DNA of 64,000 nucleotides from Paenibacillus plantarum. Its GTDB lineage: Bacteria; Bacillota; Bacilli; Paenibacillales; NBRC-103111. Positions within the stretch are counted from its first letter, which is position 1; every line of letters begins with the position of its first letter. Below are positions 44,577 through 52,929 of the stretch, piece after piece. The position numbers and the translations under genes were made by a program. The stretch is taken from positions 186,001 through 250,000 of the forward strand of contig NZ_WHNY01000093.1 in the NCBI RefSeq assembly GCF_013141695.1. The letters run 5' to 3'. The notes beneath the pieces were generated by a model. That model made no database searches. It was not told where the DNA came from and saw nothing but the letters and a program-made list of their open reading frames with translations.

Positions 44577-45154
44577 GATTGATTATGCCTCCTTGTTACG
44601 CCATCGTAATGCTGCCAAAGCTCATGGTTCGAGGTCGTCACCGCCGTCGCGCCTGCCGCAAGCGCCTGCTCCACATCATCAATGGAACGGATCAGTCCGC
44701 CTGCAAAAATCGGAATACCCGAACGCTCCTTCACCTCTTTGATAATGTGCGGAATGACACCTGGCATAACCTCGATGTAATCGGGCTGCGTGCGTTCGAG
44801 CAGGGTGTAGCTTTTGTCCAGCGCCGAGCTATCCAGCAGAAAAAGCCGTTGAATCGCCAGCAAGCCGTTCTGCCTTGTCTTCGTAATCACATTGCCACGC
44901 GTCGAAATGATCCCCGCAGGGCGAATACTTTGACACAGAAATTCAGCCGCGAACTCGTCGTTTTTCAGCCCCTCGATCAAATCCGCGTGAAGCAGCATCT
45001 TCTTCCCGTGAGCTCGGCCCAGGTCTACAATGCTTTTGAGCTGGCCAATATGACTGTCGAGCAGCACGATATACGTGTATGACGACTTCATGAGCTTCTC
45101 TAAATCCTTCATCTTCCGGATGGCTGGTAAAATACACTGATCCTGCAGCGACAT
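44573..45154 (-). CDS. glpP: Glycerol-3-phosphate-responsive antiterminator
   Basis: 193 residues. RNA-binding regulator of glycerol genes, with the barrel-like pattern YIVLLDSHIGQLKSIVDLGRAHGKKMLLHADLIEGL (read in parts) and VMPGVIPHIIKEV, and GGLIRSIDDVEQALAAGATAVTTSN near the C-terminus. Start: TTG/ATG codons upstream extend the frame, but GAGGTGA lies at 6-7 bases from ATG 45154, giving the family's normal length. First gene of the glpP-glpK-glpD group. Confidence 0.9.
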   Translation of the reverse strand: MSLQDQCILPAIRKMKDLEKLMKSSYTYIVLLDSHIGQLKSIVDLGRAHGKKMLLHADLIEGLKNDEFAAEFLCQSIRPAGIISTRGNVITKTRQNGLLAIQRLFLLDSSALDKSYTLLERTQPDYIEVMPGVIPHIIKEVKERSGIPIFAGGLIRSIDDVEQALAAGATAVTTSNHELWQHYDGVTRRHNQS

Positions 45155-45204
45155 GCGCTTCACCTCGATTTTCTGAACTTCTGAACATGACCGCCATGAC
45201 AAAA

Positions 45205-45255
45205 AGACTCACCAAGATTTGCCTCCAATATTCAAAGGGCAATCCGAGTGAGTCT
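45205..45255 (-). promoter_or_regulatory. Leader terminator of glpP (possible autoregulation)
   Basis: On the minus strand AGACTCAC pairs with GTGAGTCT followed by TTTT, with an inner GATTGCC/GGCAAATC stem. It lies about 50-100 bases before glpP. Its shared GGAGACT with the glpD leader suggests a common GlpP-binding site. Confidence 0.7.
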
Positions 45256-45344
45256 CCTGTTCTCCGTCACATGTTATTAACTTACCTGTATTTTACTCAA
45301 AGAAGGGACGCCGTGTCAATCGTCGATGGTTGCACCCCGAGAGC

Positions 45345-47345
45345 TTAATTGGATAAGGCCTTTCGTACGGCCAAAATATACTTCGACTGATCGAGCGGAT
45401 TAACGCCGCGCCGTTTGCGCTCTGCATGAACATCAGGAGGACTTGGCTGATAGCCTGCAAAAGAGGACGTAATCACGCCACGACCACCCGACATGGCGCT
45501 TAGCTTCACGGGATATTCGAGCGACGTTGCCACTGGGAGCCGCCCTTCAAGGACGAACCTTCCCCCAGCTATGCTAGGCGCATCGAAGCTCGCCCGCATC
45601 TGCACAAGGTCGCTCAGCACCTTGCCACCGAACTCTTCCGGAACGGTTATGCGTACCTGGAGCATCGGCTCAAGCAGCGTCGTGCCGGTCTGTGCGAGGC
45701 CTTGCATGATGCCCATTGGCGTCGCAACGGCAAAATCGAGCGGATGCGTGTGCCACACGTGGTGCTCACCCTCTACGAGCGTCACCTTCACATCGGTGAC
45801 TTCCCAACCGAGCAAACCCTGCAGCAGCGCCTCCGGCACGCGGCGCGCCACCTCGTTCTGGTACTGCACGAGCAGCTGCTCGCCGCGTACCTGTGACTCA
45901 TAAACGAGCCCGCTGCCCGGGCTACCTGGCTCGATGCGAAACCGTAAGATCGCCCAGCACGGCTTAGGCATCGTATAGGCAATGAAGCCTTCGCCGACTT
46001 GCGAAGGCGTTTCTTTGTAGATGACGGAAGGTTGATCGAACCTTACCGCGAGGCCGAAGCGCGAGCTCAAGAGACTCGTCAGAATCTCGAGCTGGATCGC
46101 GCCCATGACCTTGACGTGCAGTTCACGTTCATCCTGCAGCCATTGCAGATCGAGCAGCGGATCTTCGTCCGTGAGCTCCTGCAGGGCGGCGACGAGCGCC
46201 GGATACTGTGCATCGCTCTCGGCGTGGACCTGCACAGTCAACAGCGGTACCGCCATGCGCGGCGCAGGCGGCACACTGTCCGGCCGGCCCAGCACATCGC
46301 CGATCCGCACCTGCGTCAGGCCGCAGACGGCCGCGATGTCGCCCGCCGCGACAACACCGAGATCTTCGGCTTTGCGCCCGTCGATGCGGCGAATCTGGGT
46401 CACCTTCTCCTCCACGCCCTGCGTGGCATTGACGACGGTGTCCCGGTTACGGATCGTCCCCTCGTAGAGGCGGACGTATGCCATGCGCCCCATGGTCTTG
46501 TCGCGCTCGACCTTGAAGACCACAGCCGAAAGCGGCTGCTCCGCATCGCCGCGCGGCTCAGGCAAGTAATCGAGGATCGCTGCGAGCAGCTCCTCGATAC
46601 CGATGGCTTTGCTGGAGGCTCCGACCAGCAAAGGAAAAGCCTCCCCCTGCCGCGCGTATCGCTGCAGGGCCGCCTTGACGTCGTGCGCCGCGATGGGCGC
46701 ACCTTCAATGTAGCTCGTGAGCAGAGGCTCATCGAGCTCGGAGAGCTTTTCGACCGCGGCTGCGAGGTCGAATCCAGGAAGCGCGCCGGCTGCGGGCGGC
46801 GCGTCGTCCAGCACGTTCCGCGCTGCGCGGAACGTGTCTTCAATGCCCAGCGGCGCATAGATCGGCACCGCCATCCCCGTGAGCTGCTTATGAATCTCCT
46901 GCAGGACGCGTTCGGGGTCAGCCCCGACACGGTCCAATTTATTCATATAGAGCAGTGTTGGTATTTTAAGCGATTGCAGCGCATGCCAAATCATTTCTGT
47001 CTGCGACTGTACGCCCTCCACCGCAGAAATAATGAGAATCGCTCCATCCATCACGCGTAAGGAGCGCTCTACCTCCGATAAGAAATCGACGTGACCTGGC
47101 GTATCGACCAGATTGATCCATGTATGTTGCCACACTAGACTTGTTGTTGCACTGCGAACCGAAATCCCCCGCTCACGCTCAACATCCAGGGAATCCGTCT
47201 GTGCCGTCCCACTATCTACGCTGCCTAATGAGCGAATACGCCCACTTAGATACAGCAAATGCTCCGTAGTTGTCGTCTTCCCCGCATCCACGTGCGCAAA
47301 TATCCCCACGTTCCTTCTCGACGCTATGCGTTTCTCATCTGTCAT
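45345..47345 (-). CDS. TetM/EF-G-like translational GTPase
   Basis: 666 residues, close to ribosomal-protection proteins. G-domain motifs AHVDAGKTTTTEHLL (about 17), RERGISV (about 57), VDTPGHVDF (about 80), YMNKLDR (about 135) and SSK (about 245, in GASSKAIG) are intact. Domains II-V follow, with VKVMGAIQLEIL near 415 and a C-terminus lacking TetM's typical RRPNSRIDKVRYM tail. The TetM domain-IV tip (YSPVST) is replaced by HVWHTHPLDF. It may act on stalled ribosomes or another ligand, and tetracycline resistance is not proven. Monocistronic. Confidence 0.8.
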   Translation of the reverse strand: MTDEKRIASRRNVGIFAHVDAGKTTTTEHLLYLSGRIRSLGSVDSGTAQTDSLDVERERGISVRSATTSLVWQHTWINLVDTPGHVDFLSEVERSLRVMDGAILIISAVEGVQSQTEMIWHALQSLKIPTLLYMNKLDRVGADPERVLQEIHKQLTGMAVPIYAPLGIEDTFRAARNVLDDAPPAAGALPGFDLAAAVEKLSELDEPLLTSYIEGAPIAAHDVKAALQRYARQGEAFPLLVGASSKAIGIEELLAAILDYLPEPRGDAEQPLSAVVFKVERDKTMGRMAYVRLYEGTIRNRDTVVNATQGVEEKVTQIRRIDGRKAEDLGVVAAGDIAAVCGLTQVRIGDVLGRPDSVPPAPRMAVPLLTVQVHAESDAQYPALVAALQELTDEDPLLDLQWLQDERELHVKVMGAIQLEILTSLLSSRFGLAVRFDQPSVIYKETPSQVGEGFIAYTMPKPCWAILRFRIEPGSPGSGLVYESQVRGEQLLVQYQNEVARRVPEALLQGLLGWEVTDVKVTLVEGEHHVWHTHPLDFAVATPMGIMQGLAQTGTTLLEPMLQVRITVPEEFGGKVLSDLVQMRASFDAPSIAGGRFVLEGRLPVATSLEYPVKLSAMSGGRGVITSSFAGYQPSPPDVHAERKRRGVNPLDQSKYILAVRKALSN

Positions 47346-47492
47346 TTCCAGCTTCGGCCCCTTTGGCTTTCATTCTTTCTTCCATTATACTTAAAGAGAG
47401 TCATTTTGGATAAGTCACCCATTTCTCTTCTTGAGAGAGTGTGTAGCGAGAATGCGCCCGTTTTGGAATGATTTTTCAAAGGAGGAACTGTA

Positions 47493-48179
47493 ATGCACCA
47501 GCCTACTGTGCCTACTACAACCATTCAACTTCATAACCAGCACCCTGCCATCATCGCCCTATCTCAAGCTGATCCGAAACTAGCCCGTCTAATCGAACTC
47601 ATCGGTGAGCTCACACTTACACCCAGCTTTCATCCCTATGAGTCTCTCGTCATGTCGATTATTTCTCAACAACTCTCGGCCAAAGCCGCATTAACGATCA
47701 AAACGAGAGTTAAAGCGATTATTCCCACTATCACACCTGAAAACGTTTTAGCAACAGAGGAAGAAGCCATCCGTCAATGCGGTGTCTCCTATCCCAAAAT
47801 CCGCTACATCCGCGACCTTAGCACCAAAGTGCTGAGCGGCGAAGTCATATTGGATCAGCTACAGGATGTAGATACCACAGAACTTCTGAAACAACTGACT
47901 AGTGTCAAAGGGATCGGCGTCTGGACCGCTGAAATGTTCCTCCTCTTCACCTTAGGCCGACCCGACATTCTATCCCTCGGCGATGCCGGTCTGCAGCGTG
48001 CAGCCCGCTGGCTGCATACGCTTCCCGAGCGCCCGGATAAAAACTACTTAGGCGTCGCCTCCGAAGGCTGGGCGCCTTATCGCAGCTTCGGCTCGCTCTA
48101 CTTATGGCGCGCCATCGACACAGGCCTCGTTGATTCTGGTCTGCCGATAGAGGCGTGTGAGAAACCGATGCAGGCGTAA
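47493..48179 (+). CDS. DNA-3-methyladenine glycosylase II-like protein
   Basis: 228 residues, HhH-GPD superfamily (AlkA-like). It excises alkylated bases. PYESLVMSIISQQLSAKAA near 50 and the helix-hairpin-helix region LKQLTSVKGIGVWTAEMFLLFTLG (about 130-155) precede the catalytic Asp in ILSLGDAGLQRAARW (about 162). No N-terminal domain of the E. coli AlkA type. RBS AAAGGAGGAAC precedes the ATG. Confidence 0.88.
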   Translation: MHQPTVPTTTIQLHNQHPAIIALSQADPKLARLIELIGELTLTPSFHPYESLVMSIISQQLSAKAALTIKTRVKAIIPTITPENVLATEEEAIRQCGVSYPKIRYIRDLSTKVLSGEVILDQLQDVDTTELLKQLTSVKGIGVWTAEMFLLFTLGRPDILSLGDAGLQRAARWLHTLPERPDKNYLGVASEGWAPYRSFGSLYLWRAIDTGLVDSGLPIEACEKPMQA

Positions 48180-48264
48180 AGCAGCCTTCAGTGCCTGCTA
48201 AATCTGGGGAGTACCGCTGCTAATTCTCGCCTCCCCGGCCTCCACAATGCCGCTCCACGCAAAA

Positions 48265-48298
48265 AAGCGCGAGCCGTCCAACAGGACGCACTCGCGCT
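48265..48298 (-). terminator. Terminator, minus strand
   Basis: AAGCGCGAG against CTCGCGCT, with inner GTCC/GGAC. The A-run at 48261-48266 gives the U-tract on the minus strand. It would stop transcripts from the TetR side. Confidence 0.65.
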
Positions 48299-48300
48299 CA

Positions 48301-48348
48301 CACTAGCACTAGCACTAGCACTAGCACTAGCACTAGCACTAGCACTAA
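48301..48348. repeat. CACTAG hexamer tandem repeat
   Basis: Seven exact copies of CACTAG and an eighth as CACTAA. Adjoins the terminator hairpin. 48349-48494 holds no recognisable feature. Confidence 0.9.
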
Positions 48349-48494
48349 CACAAATCCTCACTAGCTCGCTTTCGCTTGCTGTAATTACTAATATTAGCTA
48401 CTCTAATTCCCCATCTACCCTTCTCACTCTACTTCAATCGCCAACTAGCTACATCTACTGTCCTAAGTCAAACTAGCACGCACTTCAACAAATT

Positions 48495-48683
48495 TAACTG
48501 GATTTTATGCAGCTAATTCTGCTGATTATCACCCGAAAACTAGAATAACTGGATTTCATGTAGGTAATGTTCGTCCAAAGTCGCCATATCATCAAATTAA
48601 GCCAAAATAGATGTACTTTTTCCATCTAGTCATCCAATTTCATGAAATACGGCCATATTAGCTGGATTTTTTCCAATTAGTTG
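48495..48683. repeat. Intergenic palindromic element, family 1, copy E
   Basis: Forward modules at 48495 and 48546, reverse at 48608 and 48659 (51/62/51). Lies between the convergent glycosylase and TetR genes. 48684-48777 shows nothing else. Confidence 0.85.
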
Positions 48684-48777
48684 GCCATGCGGGCTCGCGC
48701 TCTTCGCTAAGTTGGGAAGAAGTTAGGTGGAGTAGAATGCAGTATAGTATGCGTGTGATGTAGGAGTAAGCATCATG

Positions 48778-49356
48778 CTACTTCTCACGCCCCACATCAG
48801 CACGCAGCCCCCGCAAATACGTCTGCAACAACCGGCGCAAGCTCTCATCCCGATCCAGCCCCATGCGAAAGCCATTCCGATGCTCGAGCGAGGCGAATCC
48901 GTGCACCATGCTCCGGAAGCCGCGCACCACATGCAGCGCATCTTCCTCACTGAGTCCATATGGCGCAAGAATCCGAAGCAGGAAGGTCACTACCCCAGCG
49001 CCGACCTCTTTCAGCTCGGGATCTTCATAATCAGGCAGCGCTGAGATCGCCTCGTACAAACCCGGCTGCTTCCTAGCGAACTCCACATAGGCCACACCCG
49101 CTGCCAGCAAGGCTTCATCCTCAGCTTTACCAATCACCGCTTCGATCATCGCCTCTTTCACGAGGACAAGGCCCCGCTTCGAGAGCTGCATGCGCAGATC
49201 AGGCAAACCTTTAATGTGATTGTAAAGAGAAGGTGTTTTGATATGGAGTTGGCCCGCCAGCGCTGCCAGCGACAGCTGCTCAACCCCTTGTTGATTAGCA
49301 AGTTCTATTGCTGCTTGCAAAACCGTTTCTGCATCTAATCCTTGTCGAATCGCCAT
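48778..49356 (-). CDS. TetR/AcrR-family transcriptional regulator
   Basis: 192 residues. N-terminal HTH with LSLAALAGQLHIKTPSLYNHIKG. The C-terminal part is a TetR-C-like domain (VVRGFRSMVHGFASLEHRNGF), as in the WHG-domain group. It follows the MBL gene by 16 bases on the same strand and should repress the operon from the palindrome upstream of that gene. Confidence 0.9.
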   Translation of the reverse strand: MAIRQGLDAETVLQAAIELANQQGVEQLSLAALAGQLHIKTPSLYNHIKGLPDLRMQLSKRGLVLVKEAMIEAVIGKAEDEALLAAGVAYVEFARKQPGLYEAISALPDYEDPELKEVGAGVVTFLLRILAPYGLSEEDALHVVRGFRSMVHGFASLEHRNGFRMGLDRDESLRRLLQTYLRGLRADVGREK

Positions 49357-49372
49357 CTAGTTCCCCTCTTTT

Positions 49373-50098
49373 CTAAATTGACGCTGATACGCCTTGGAAT
49401 TTCGCAGTCGCTTCGTCGAGTGCAGCATCCATCACAGCTACCGGTTGCTCAATCATCCGTCCATGTCCGACTGCCAATAAGCTAGGCTCCAGCTGTCTCA
49501 ATCTACGCGTACTCGCCAAAGAAGCTTCCTTACTCCAAGTCGCCAGCGCTGGGAACGGGAACTTCCACTTCACGACACCTGATACCGCTACTCCACCTCG
49601 TACTTGAAAAGCATCCCCGGCGATCAACGCCCGGCTCCGTACATCAAGAAATGCCATGGAACCTGGTGTATGACCAGGAGCTGCATAAGCTTGCAAGGAC
49701 CCGATCCGATCCCCATCGGCCAGCAGCACATCGGGCTTCGTCTGAATCCCTTTTGGAATGCCGCCCTTAATCGGGGTTTGCGGCTCACCCGCTTCTAACG
49801 CCACATCCCCCGCCAACAGCTTCGCATCTCTTCTGGAGATGTAGACCTGAGCTTGTGGCAGCATTTTTTTCAAACCGTCTAATGCACCAATATGATCCCC
49901 ATGCGCATGTGTTAGAATGATACGTGTAATCGGCTTCCCAATTTGCTGCGCCGCCTGTAGAATACCTTTCACACTGAATGGTAAGGCTGCATCAATCAGG
50001 GTTAATTCGGACTCTTCCTCTACCAAGTAACAATTCACTGGGAAAAATCTCGGCATAAAAGCCACCTGATATAAATATCCGATTCGCGTTATTTTCAT
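49373..50098 (-). CDS. Metallo-beta-lactamase-fold hydrolase (glyoxalase II/AHL-lactonase-like)
   Basis: 241 residues. Zinc motif THAHGDHIGAL (H-x-H-x-D-H, about 62), with APGHTPGSMAFLD (about 137) and IAGDAFQ (about 157). VNCYLVEEESELTLIDAAL opens the domain. Such enzymes hydrolyse thioesters, lactones or other esters. The substrate is unknown. TTG 50104 is upstream, but AAAGGAGG is 8 bases from ATG 50098. Operon with the TetR gene, which suggests response to a toxic small molecule. Confidence 0.85.
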   Translation of the reverse strand: MKITRIGYLYQVAFMPRFFPVNCYLVEEESELTLIDAALPFSVKGILQAAQQIGKPITRIILTHAHGDHIGALDGLKKMLPQAQVYISRRDAKLLAGDVALEAGEPQTPIKGGIPKGIQTKPDVLLADGDRIGSLQAYAAPGHTPGSMAFLDVRSRALIAGDAFQVRGGVAVSGVVKWKFPFPALATWSKEASLASTRRLRQLEPSLLAVGHGRMIEQPVAVMDAALDEATAKFQGVSASI

Positions 50099-50131
50099 GT
50101 TCAACGCCTCCTTTTAACTATTTATATTAGT

Positions 50132-50160
50132 ATAATAACTAATATCATTAGTTATGTAAA
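50132..50160 (-). promoter_or_regulatory. Promoter with an embedded TetR-type operator
   Basis: On the minus strand TTTACA (-35, 50155-50160) is 17 bases from TATTAT (-10, 50132-50137). The palindrome ATAACTAAT-ATC-ATTAGTTAT (50135-50155) fills the spacer and touches both boxes, the ideal place for repression by the TetR protein of this operon. Confidence 0.8.
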
Positions 50161-50257
50161 TAGGCATTTTTCGGGTACCAAAAACTTAACCTTCCATATG
50201 TGGTAAAATAGTTCTCATATTGTCCTACAATCCACACGAAGTGAGTGAGGTTACCTA

Positions 50258-51334
50258 ATGAATACTGAAACTTTAGCACTTTTTAAAACGTTAACCGAAA
50301 TGCAAGCTGCACCTGGCTTTGAGCGAGAGATCCGTGCATTTGTACGCGGCGAGTTGGCTAAATATACGGATGAGTTCGTACAAGACGGGCTCGGCAGCCT
50401 ATTCGGCGTTGTGCGCGGCGACGAGACGGGCCCGCGCATTATGGTGGCGGGCCATTTCGATGAGGTCGGCTTCCTCGTCAACGGCATCACCGAGCACGGC
50501 ACAGTCAAGTTCCAGCCGCTCGGCGGCTGGTTTAGTCAAGTGCTGCCCGCGCAGCGCGTGCAGATCATGACGGCGAACGGACCGATCATCGGTGTGATCG
50601 GCTCCGTTCCGGTGCACTTGCTGGACGAGGCTGCGCGCAGCAAGCCTGCAGACATCAAGACGATGTACATTGACATCGGCGCGGAAGACAAAGCCGATGC
50701 CATCGCCATCGGCATCAAGCTCGGGCAGCAGATCGTGCCGATCTGCCCGTTCACACCCCTGGCCAATCCGAAGCGGATTATGGCCAAAGCTTGGGACAAT
50801 CGCTACGGCGTCGGCCTCGCGATTGAGCTCTTGAAGGAGCTTCACGGCGGGCCGAAGCTCCCGAATGTCCTGTACGCGGGAGCCACCGTACAGGAAGAAG
50901 TCGGCCTGCGCGGCGCAAGAACGGCCACGAATATGATTCAGCCGGACTTGTTCTACGGGCTGGATGCTAGTGCGGCCGGGGATATGACCGGCGACCGTCA
51001 AGCTTTCGGGCAGCTAGGGCGCGGAGCGCTGCTGCGGATCTTCGATCCCACGATGATTACCCACCGTGGGATGGTCGAGTTCATTCTGGATATGGCGGAG
51101 ACACATAAGATCCCGTATCAGTACTTCATCTCGCAAGGCGGAACGGATGCGGGACAAGTGCACGTACAAGGCAGCGGGATTCCATCCGCTGTAATCGGGG
51201 TATGTGCGCGCTACATTCATACATCCGCGTCGATTCTTCACGTGGATGATTACGCCGCAGCCAAGGAACTGCTGATCAAATTAGTGCAAGCCAGCGATCG
51301 CACAACGTTAAACACCATTCTTTCACAAGCCTAA
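50258..51334 (+). CDS. M42-family metallopeptidase (glutamyl aminopeptidase-like)
   Basis: 358 residues. Zinc-ligand motifs AGHFDEVGFLV (about 67), KAWDNRYGVGLAIELL (about 175), QEEVGLRGA (about 215) and GLDASAAGD (about 235), and the final GGTDAGQVHVQGSG, VCARYIHT. It forms large self-compartmentalising complexes in related families and trims peptides. A plausible Shine-Dalgarno precedes the ATG. Followed by a terminator. Confidence 0.92.
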   Translation: MNTETLALFKTLTEMQAAPGFEREIRAFVRGELAKYTDEFVQDGLGSLFGVVRGDETGPRIMVAGHFDEVGFLVNGITEHGTVKFQPLGGWFSQVLPAQRVQIMTANGPIIGVIGSVPVHLLDEAARSKPADIKTMYIDIGAEDKADAIAIGIKLGQQIVPICPFTPLANPKRIMAKAWDNRYGVGLAIELLKELHGGPKLPNVLYAGATVQEEVGLRGARTATNMIQPDLFYGLDASAAGDMTGDRQAFGQLGRGALLRIFDPTMITHRGMVEFILDMAETHKIPYQYFISQGGTDAGQVHVQGSGIPSAVIGVCARYIHTSASILHVDDYAAAKELLIKLVQASDRTTLNTILSQA

Positions 51335-51351
51335 GTATCGTTTATAAGCCA

Positions 51352-51390
51352 AAAAAAGCGTATCAAGATGAATTCTTGCTGCGCTTTTTT
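51352..51390 (+). terminator. Terminator of the M42 peptidase gene
   Basis: AAAAAAGCG/CGCTTTTTT with inner CAAGA/TCTTG. Confidence 0.8.
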
Positions 51391-51512
51391 GTATTTCATT
51401 AAACATTGTCCTTATACGTAAAAAATTGACATTTTTTTCATAAATATAGAACTAATGTTCCAATATATGGTACAATTAGCAATATAACTTGTTATTAGAA
51501 AGAAGGATACCC

Positions 51513-51956
51513 ATGACTACATGCATTCGTGAAGCAACACCCCAGGATACATCAGCAATTAGTTCACTCGTTTCTCATTTGACTGGCAAACTGATTTCCC
51601 CTTTACATATTGAAAATAGGCTGCATAACATGCGCGACAACCCAGATGAATTGCTATATGTCTTCGAAGAAAAGAATCGGATTCTTGGTACATTAAGCTT
51701 TCGTATCCGCAGAGATCATACCGCACACAATGTAACGTTCAGTGAAATTTCGGTTATTTCCCTTAAGCAAGATCCCGATAGCAACCAAGCACCTTTGGCA
51801 CAATTGAGAAGCTATGCCGAACAGCTGGCAAGTGATCATAACTGCTCTGGCATGATGTGGCTGACGGATGTAGAATCCACTGACATTTCCCGAACTGCTC
51901 GACCGCCCATCGGTTTTCATGAAACCGGCTATCGTTTTGTCAAACGGTTCCTCTAG
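51513..51956 (+). CDS. GNAT-family N-acetyltransferase
   Basis: 147 residues with the GNAT beta-alpha pattern: REATPQDTSAISSLVSHLTG at the start and acetyl-CoA-binding motif A replaced by QAPLAQLRSYAEQLASDH (about 90), weaker than usual. IRRDHTAHNVTFSEISVI follows the first sheet. Start: TTG 51489 opens the frame, but AGAAGGAT precedes ATG 51513. The substrate is unknown. Confidence 0.75.
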   Translation: MTTCIREATPQDTSAISSLVSHLTGKLISPLHIENRLHNMRDNPDELLYVFEEKNRILGTLSFRIRRDHTAHNVTFSEISVISLKQDPDSNQAPLAQLRSYAEQLASDHNCSGMMWLTDVESTDISRTARPPIGFHETGYRFVKRFL

Positions 51957-52010
51957 CTAAGAGAACGTCGATTCACCTATTCTATCAATACTGCGAAGGA
52001 GTGCTTACTT

Positions 52011-52382
52011 GTGCTAGCTGGGTTAAATGAAGGAGCTTTAAGCACGCTTGTCCTTTTCCTCTTCATCCTCATCCTTATTCTCGCGGTTGGCATCTTTCTA
52101 TCCATTATTATCAAATCTCTTTCGGTCTGGACATCCAATAACAATGCCCCCATTCAAGATCGATTCTGTAAGGTTGTTGCCAAACGGATTCAACTCTCCG
52201 GGAACACCAGTAATTTAAATTCAAACACCTCTTACTTTGTTACTTTTGAGTTTGAAGACCGGAGCAGAATGGAATTGTGGATAGGCCGGCAGCAGTTTGG
52301 CCATATGGTCGAGGGGGATATAGGGAATTTAACTTTTCAGGGCACTCGTTTCAAAGAATTCGAACGTAAGAAAGCAATGTGA
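52011..52382 (+). CDS. DUF2500-family membrane-anchored protein
   Basis: 123 residues. One N-terminal membrane helix (about 10-35) is followed by a beta-rich domain: SYFVTFEFEDRSRMELWIGRQQFGHMVEGDIGNLTFQGTRFKEFER, seen in parts. This is the DUF2500 pattern. GTG start with GAAGGAG at about 9 bases. No known function. Confidence 0.8.
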   Translation: MLAGLNEGALSTLVLFLFILILILAVGIFLSIIIKSLSVWTSNNNAPIQDRFCKVVAKRIQLSGNTSNLNSNTSYFVTFEFEDRSRMELWIGRQQFGHMVEGDIGNLTFQGTRFKEFERKKAM

Positions 52383-52464
52383 GCAATTCCACGAATACGC
52401 AAGCATTTACAAGGAAATACAAAAAAATAGGCATATTCGTGCAGATATTTGAATAATCTGAATA

Positions 52465-52493
52465 TTTACAATATTTTAATAATAGGCTATTAT
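52465..52493 (+). promoter_or_regulatory. Consensus-like promoter of the intergenic RNA
   Basis: TTTACA (52465-52470), 17-base spacer, TATTAT (52488-52493). Expected start of transcription about 52500. Confidence 0.75.
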
Positions 52494-52499
52494 TAGTCC

Positions 52500-52918
52500 A
52501 AGGCAGACAGGGAGGACAACCCGCACCACACGGTGCAGGAACAACGAAGAGCCTTACATACTTCTAAGAGAGGGGATAGTCCATTGGACCATGTTAGCGA
52601 AGCATGCTACTCACTTGCGTTCTAAACGACAGGAGCCAAGTGCAGGAACGTCCCACTCGTTCATCCAGCATGCAGGAAATCAGATCATGCAGGTCATCAC
52701 ATTAGGAAAGGAACAGTAGTGAGGGACTTGTCGTATGGTTGATTAAATGGGCAATTAACGAAGAGGAAAGGACACTTTAACTTTGAGGCGAACGTATCGA
52801 TTGCAGCAACTGACTTGCGAATTTTCGGGGAATGGAGTGTGCGGAAGAACAATTGAATAGGCAAAATGACTCATAGAGACCTCCGGTTATCATGGATAAG
52901 CGGGGGCCTCTATTTGCG
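52500..52918 (+). ncRNA. Candidate untranslated RNA with many GGA triplets
   Basis: About 415 nt between promoter and terminator, with no credible ORF. Local stems include GCACC/GGTGC (52523-52536), GTCC/GGAC near 52579, TAGC/GCTA near 52594 and CACTTG/CAAGTG (52613-52641). GCAGGAA recurs three times and GGA occurs 16 times up to 52865. No match to RNase P, tmRNA, 6S or a known riboswitch is apparent by eye. It could be a CsrA-type sponge RNA or another structured RNA; neither is shown. Confidence 0.55.
52873..52913. terminator. Terminator after the intergenic RNA and the kinase gene
   Basis: 13-bp stem with wobbles (ATAGAGACCTCCG/CGGGGGCCTCTAT). It lies between the convergent RNA and two-component genes, 16 bases past the kinase stop. 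Confidence 0.8.
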
Positions 52919-52929
52919 TTCATACGATA

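Noticed and set aside
45999..47060. 353-codon ORF opposite the TetM-like gene
   Set aside because: Antisense shadow in GC-rich coding DNA, with an arginine/histidine-rich translation.
48301..48348. CRISPR-like repeats
   Set aside because: Six-base units without spacers; a microsatellite.
52591..52719. 43-codon ORF inside the candidate RNA
   Set aside because: No ribosome site at a proper distance and no family match; low weight compared with the RNA hypothesis.
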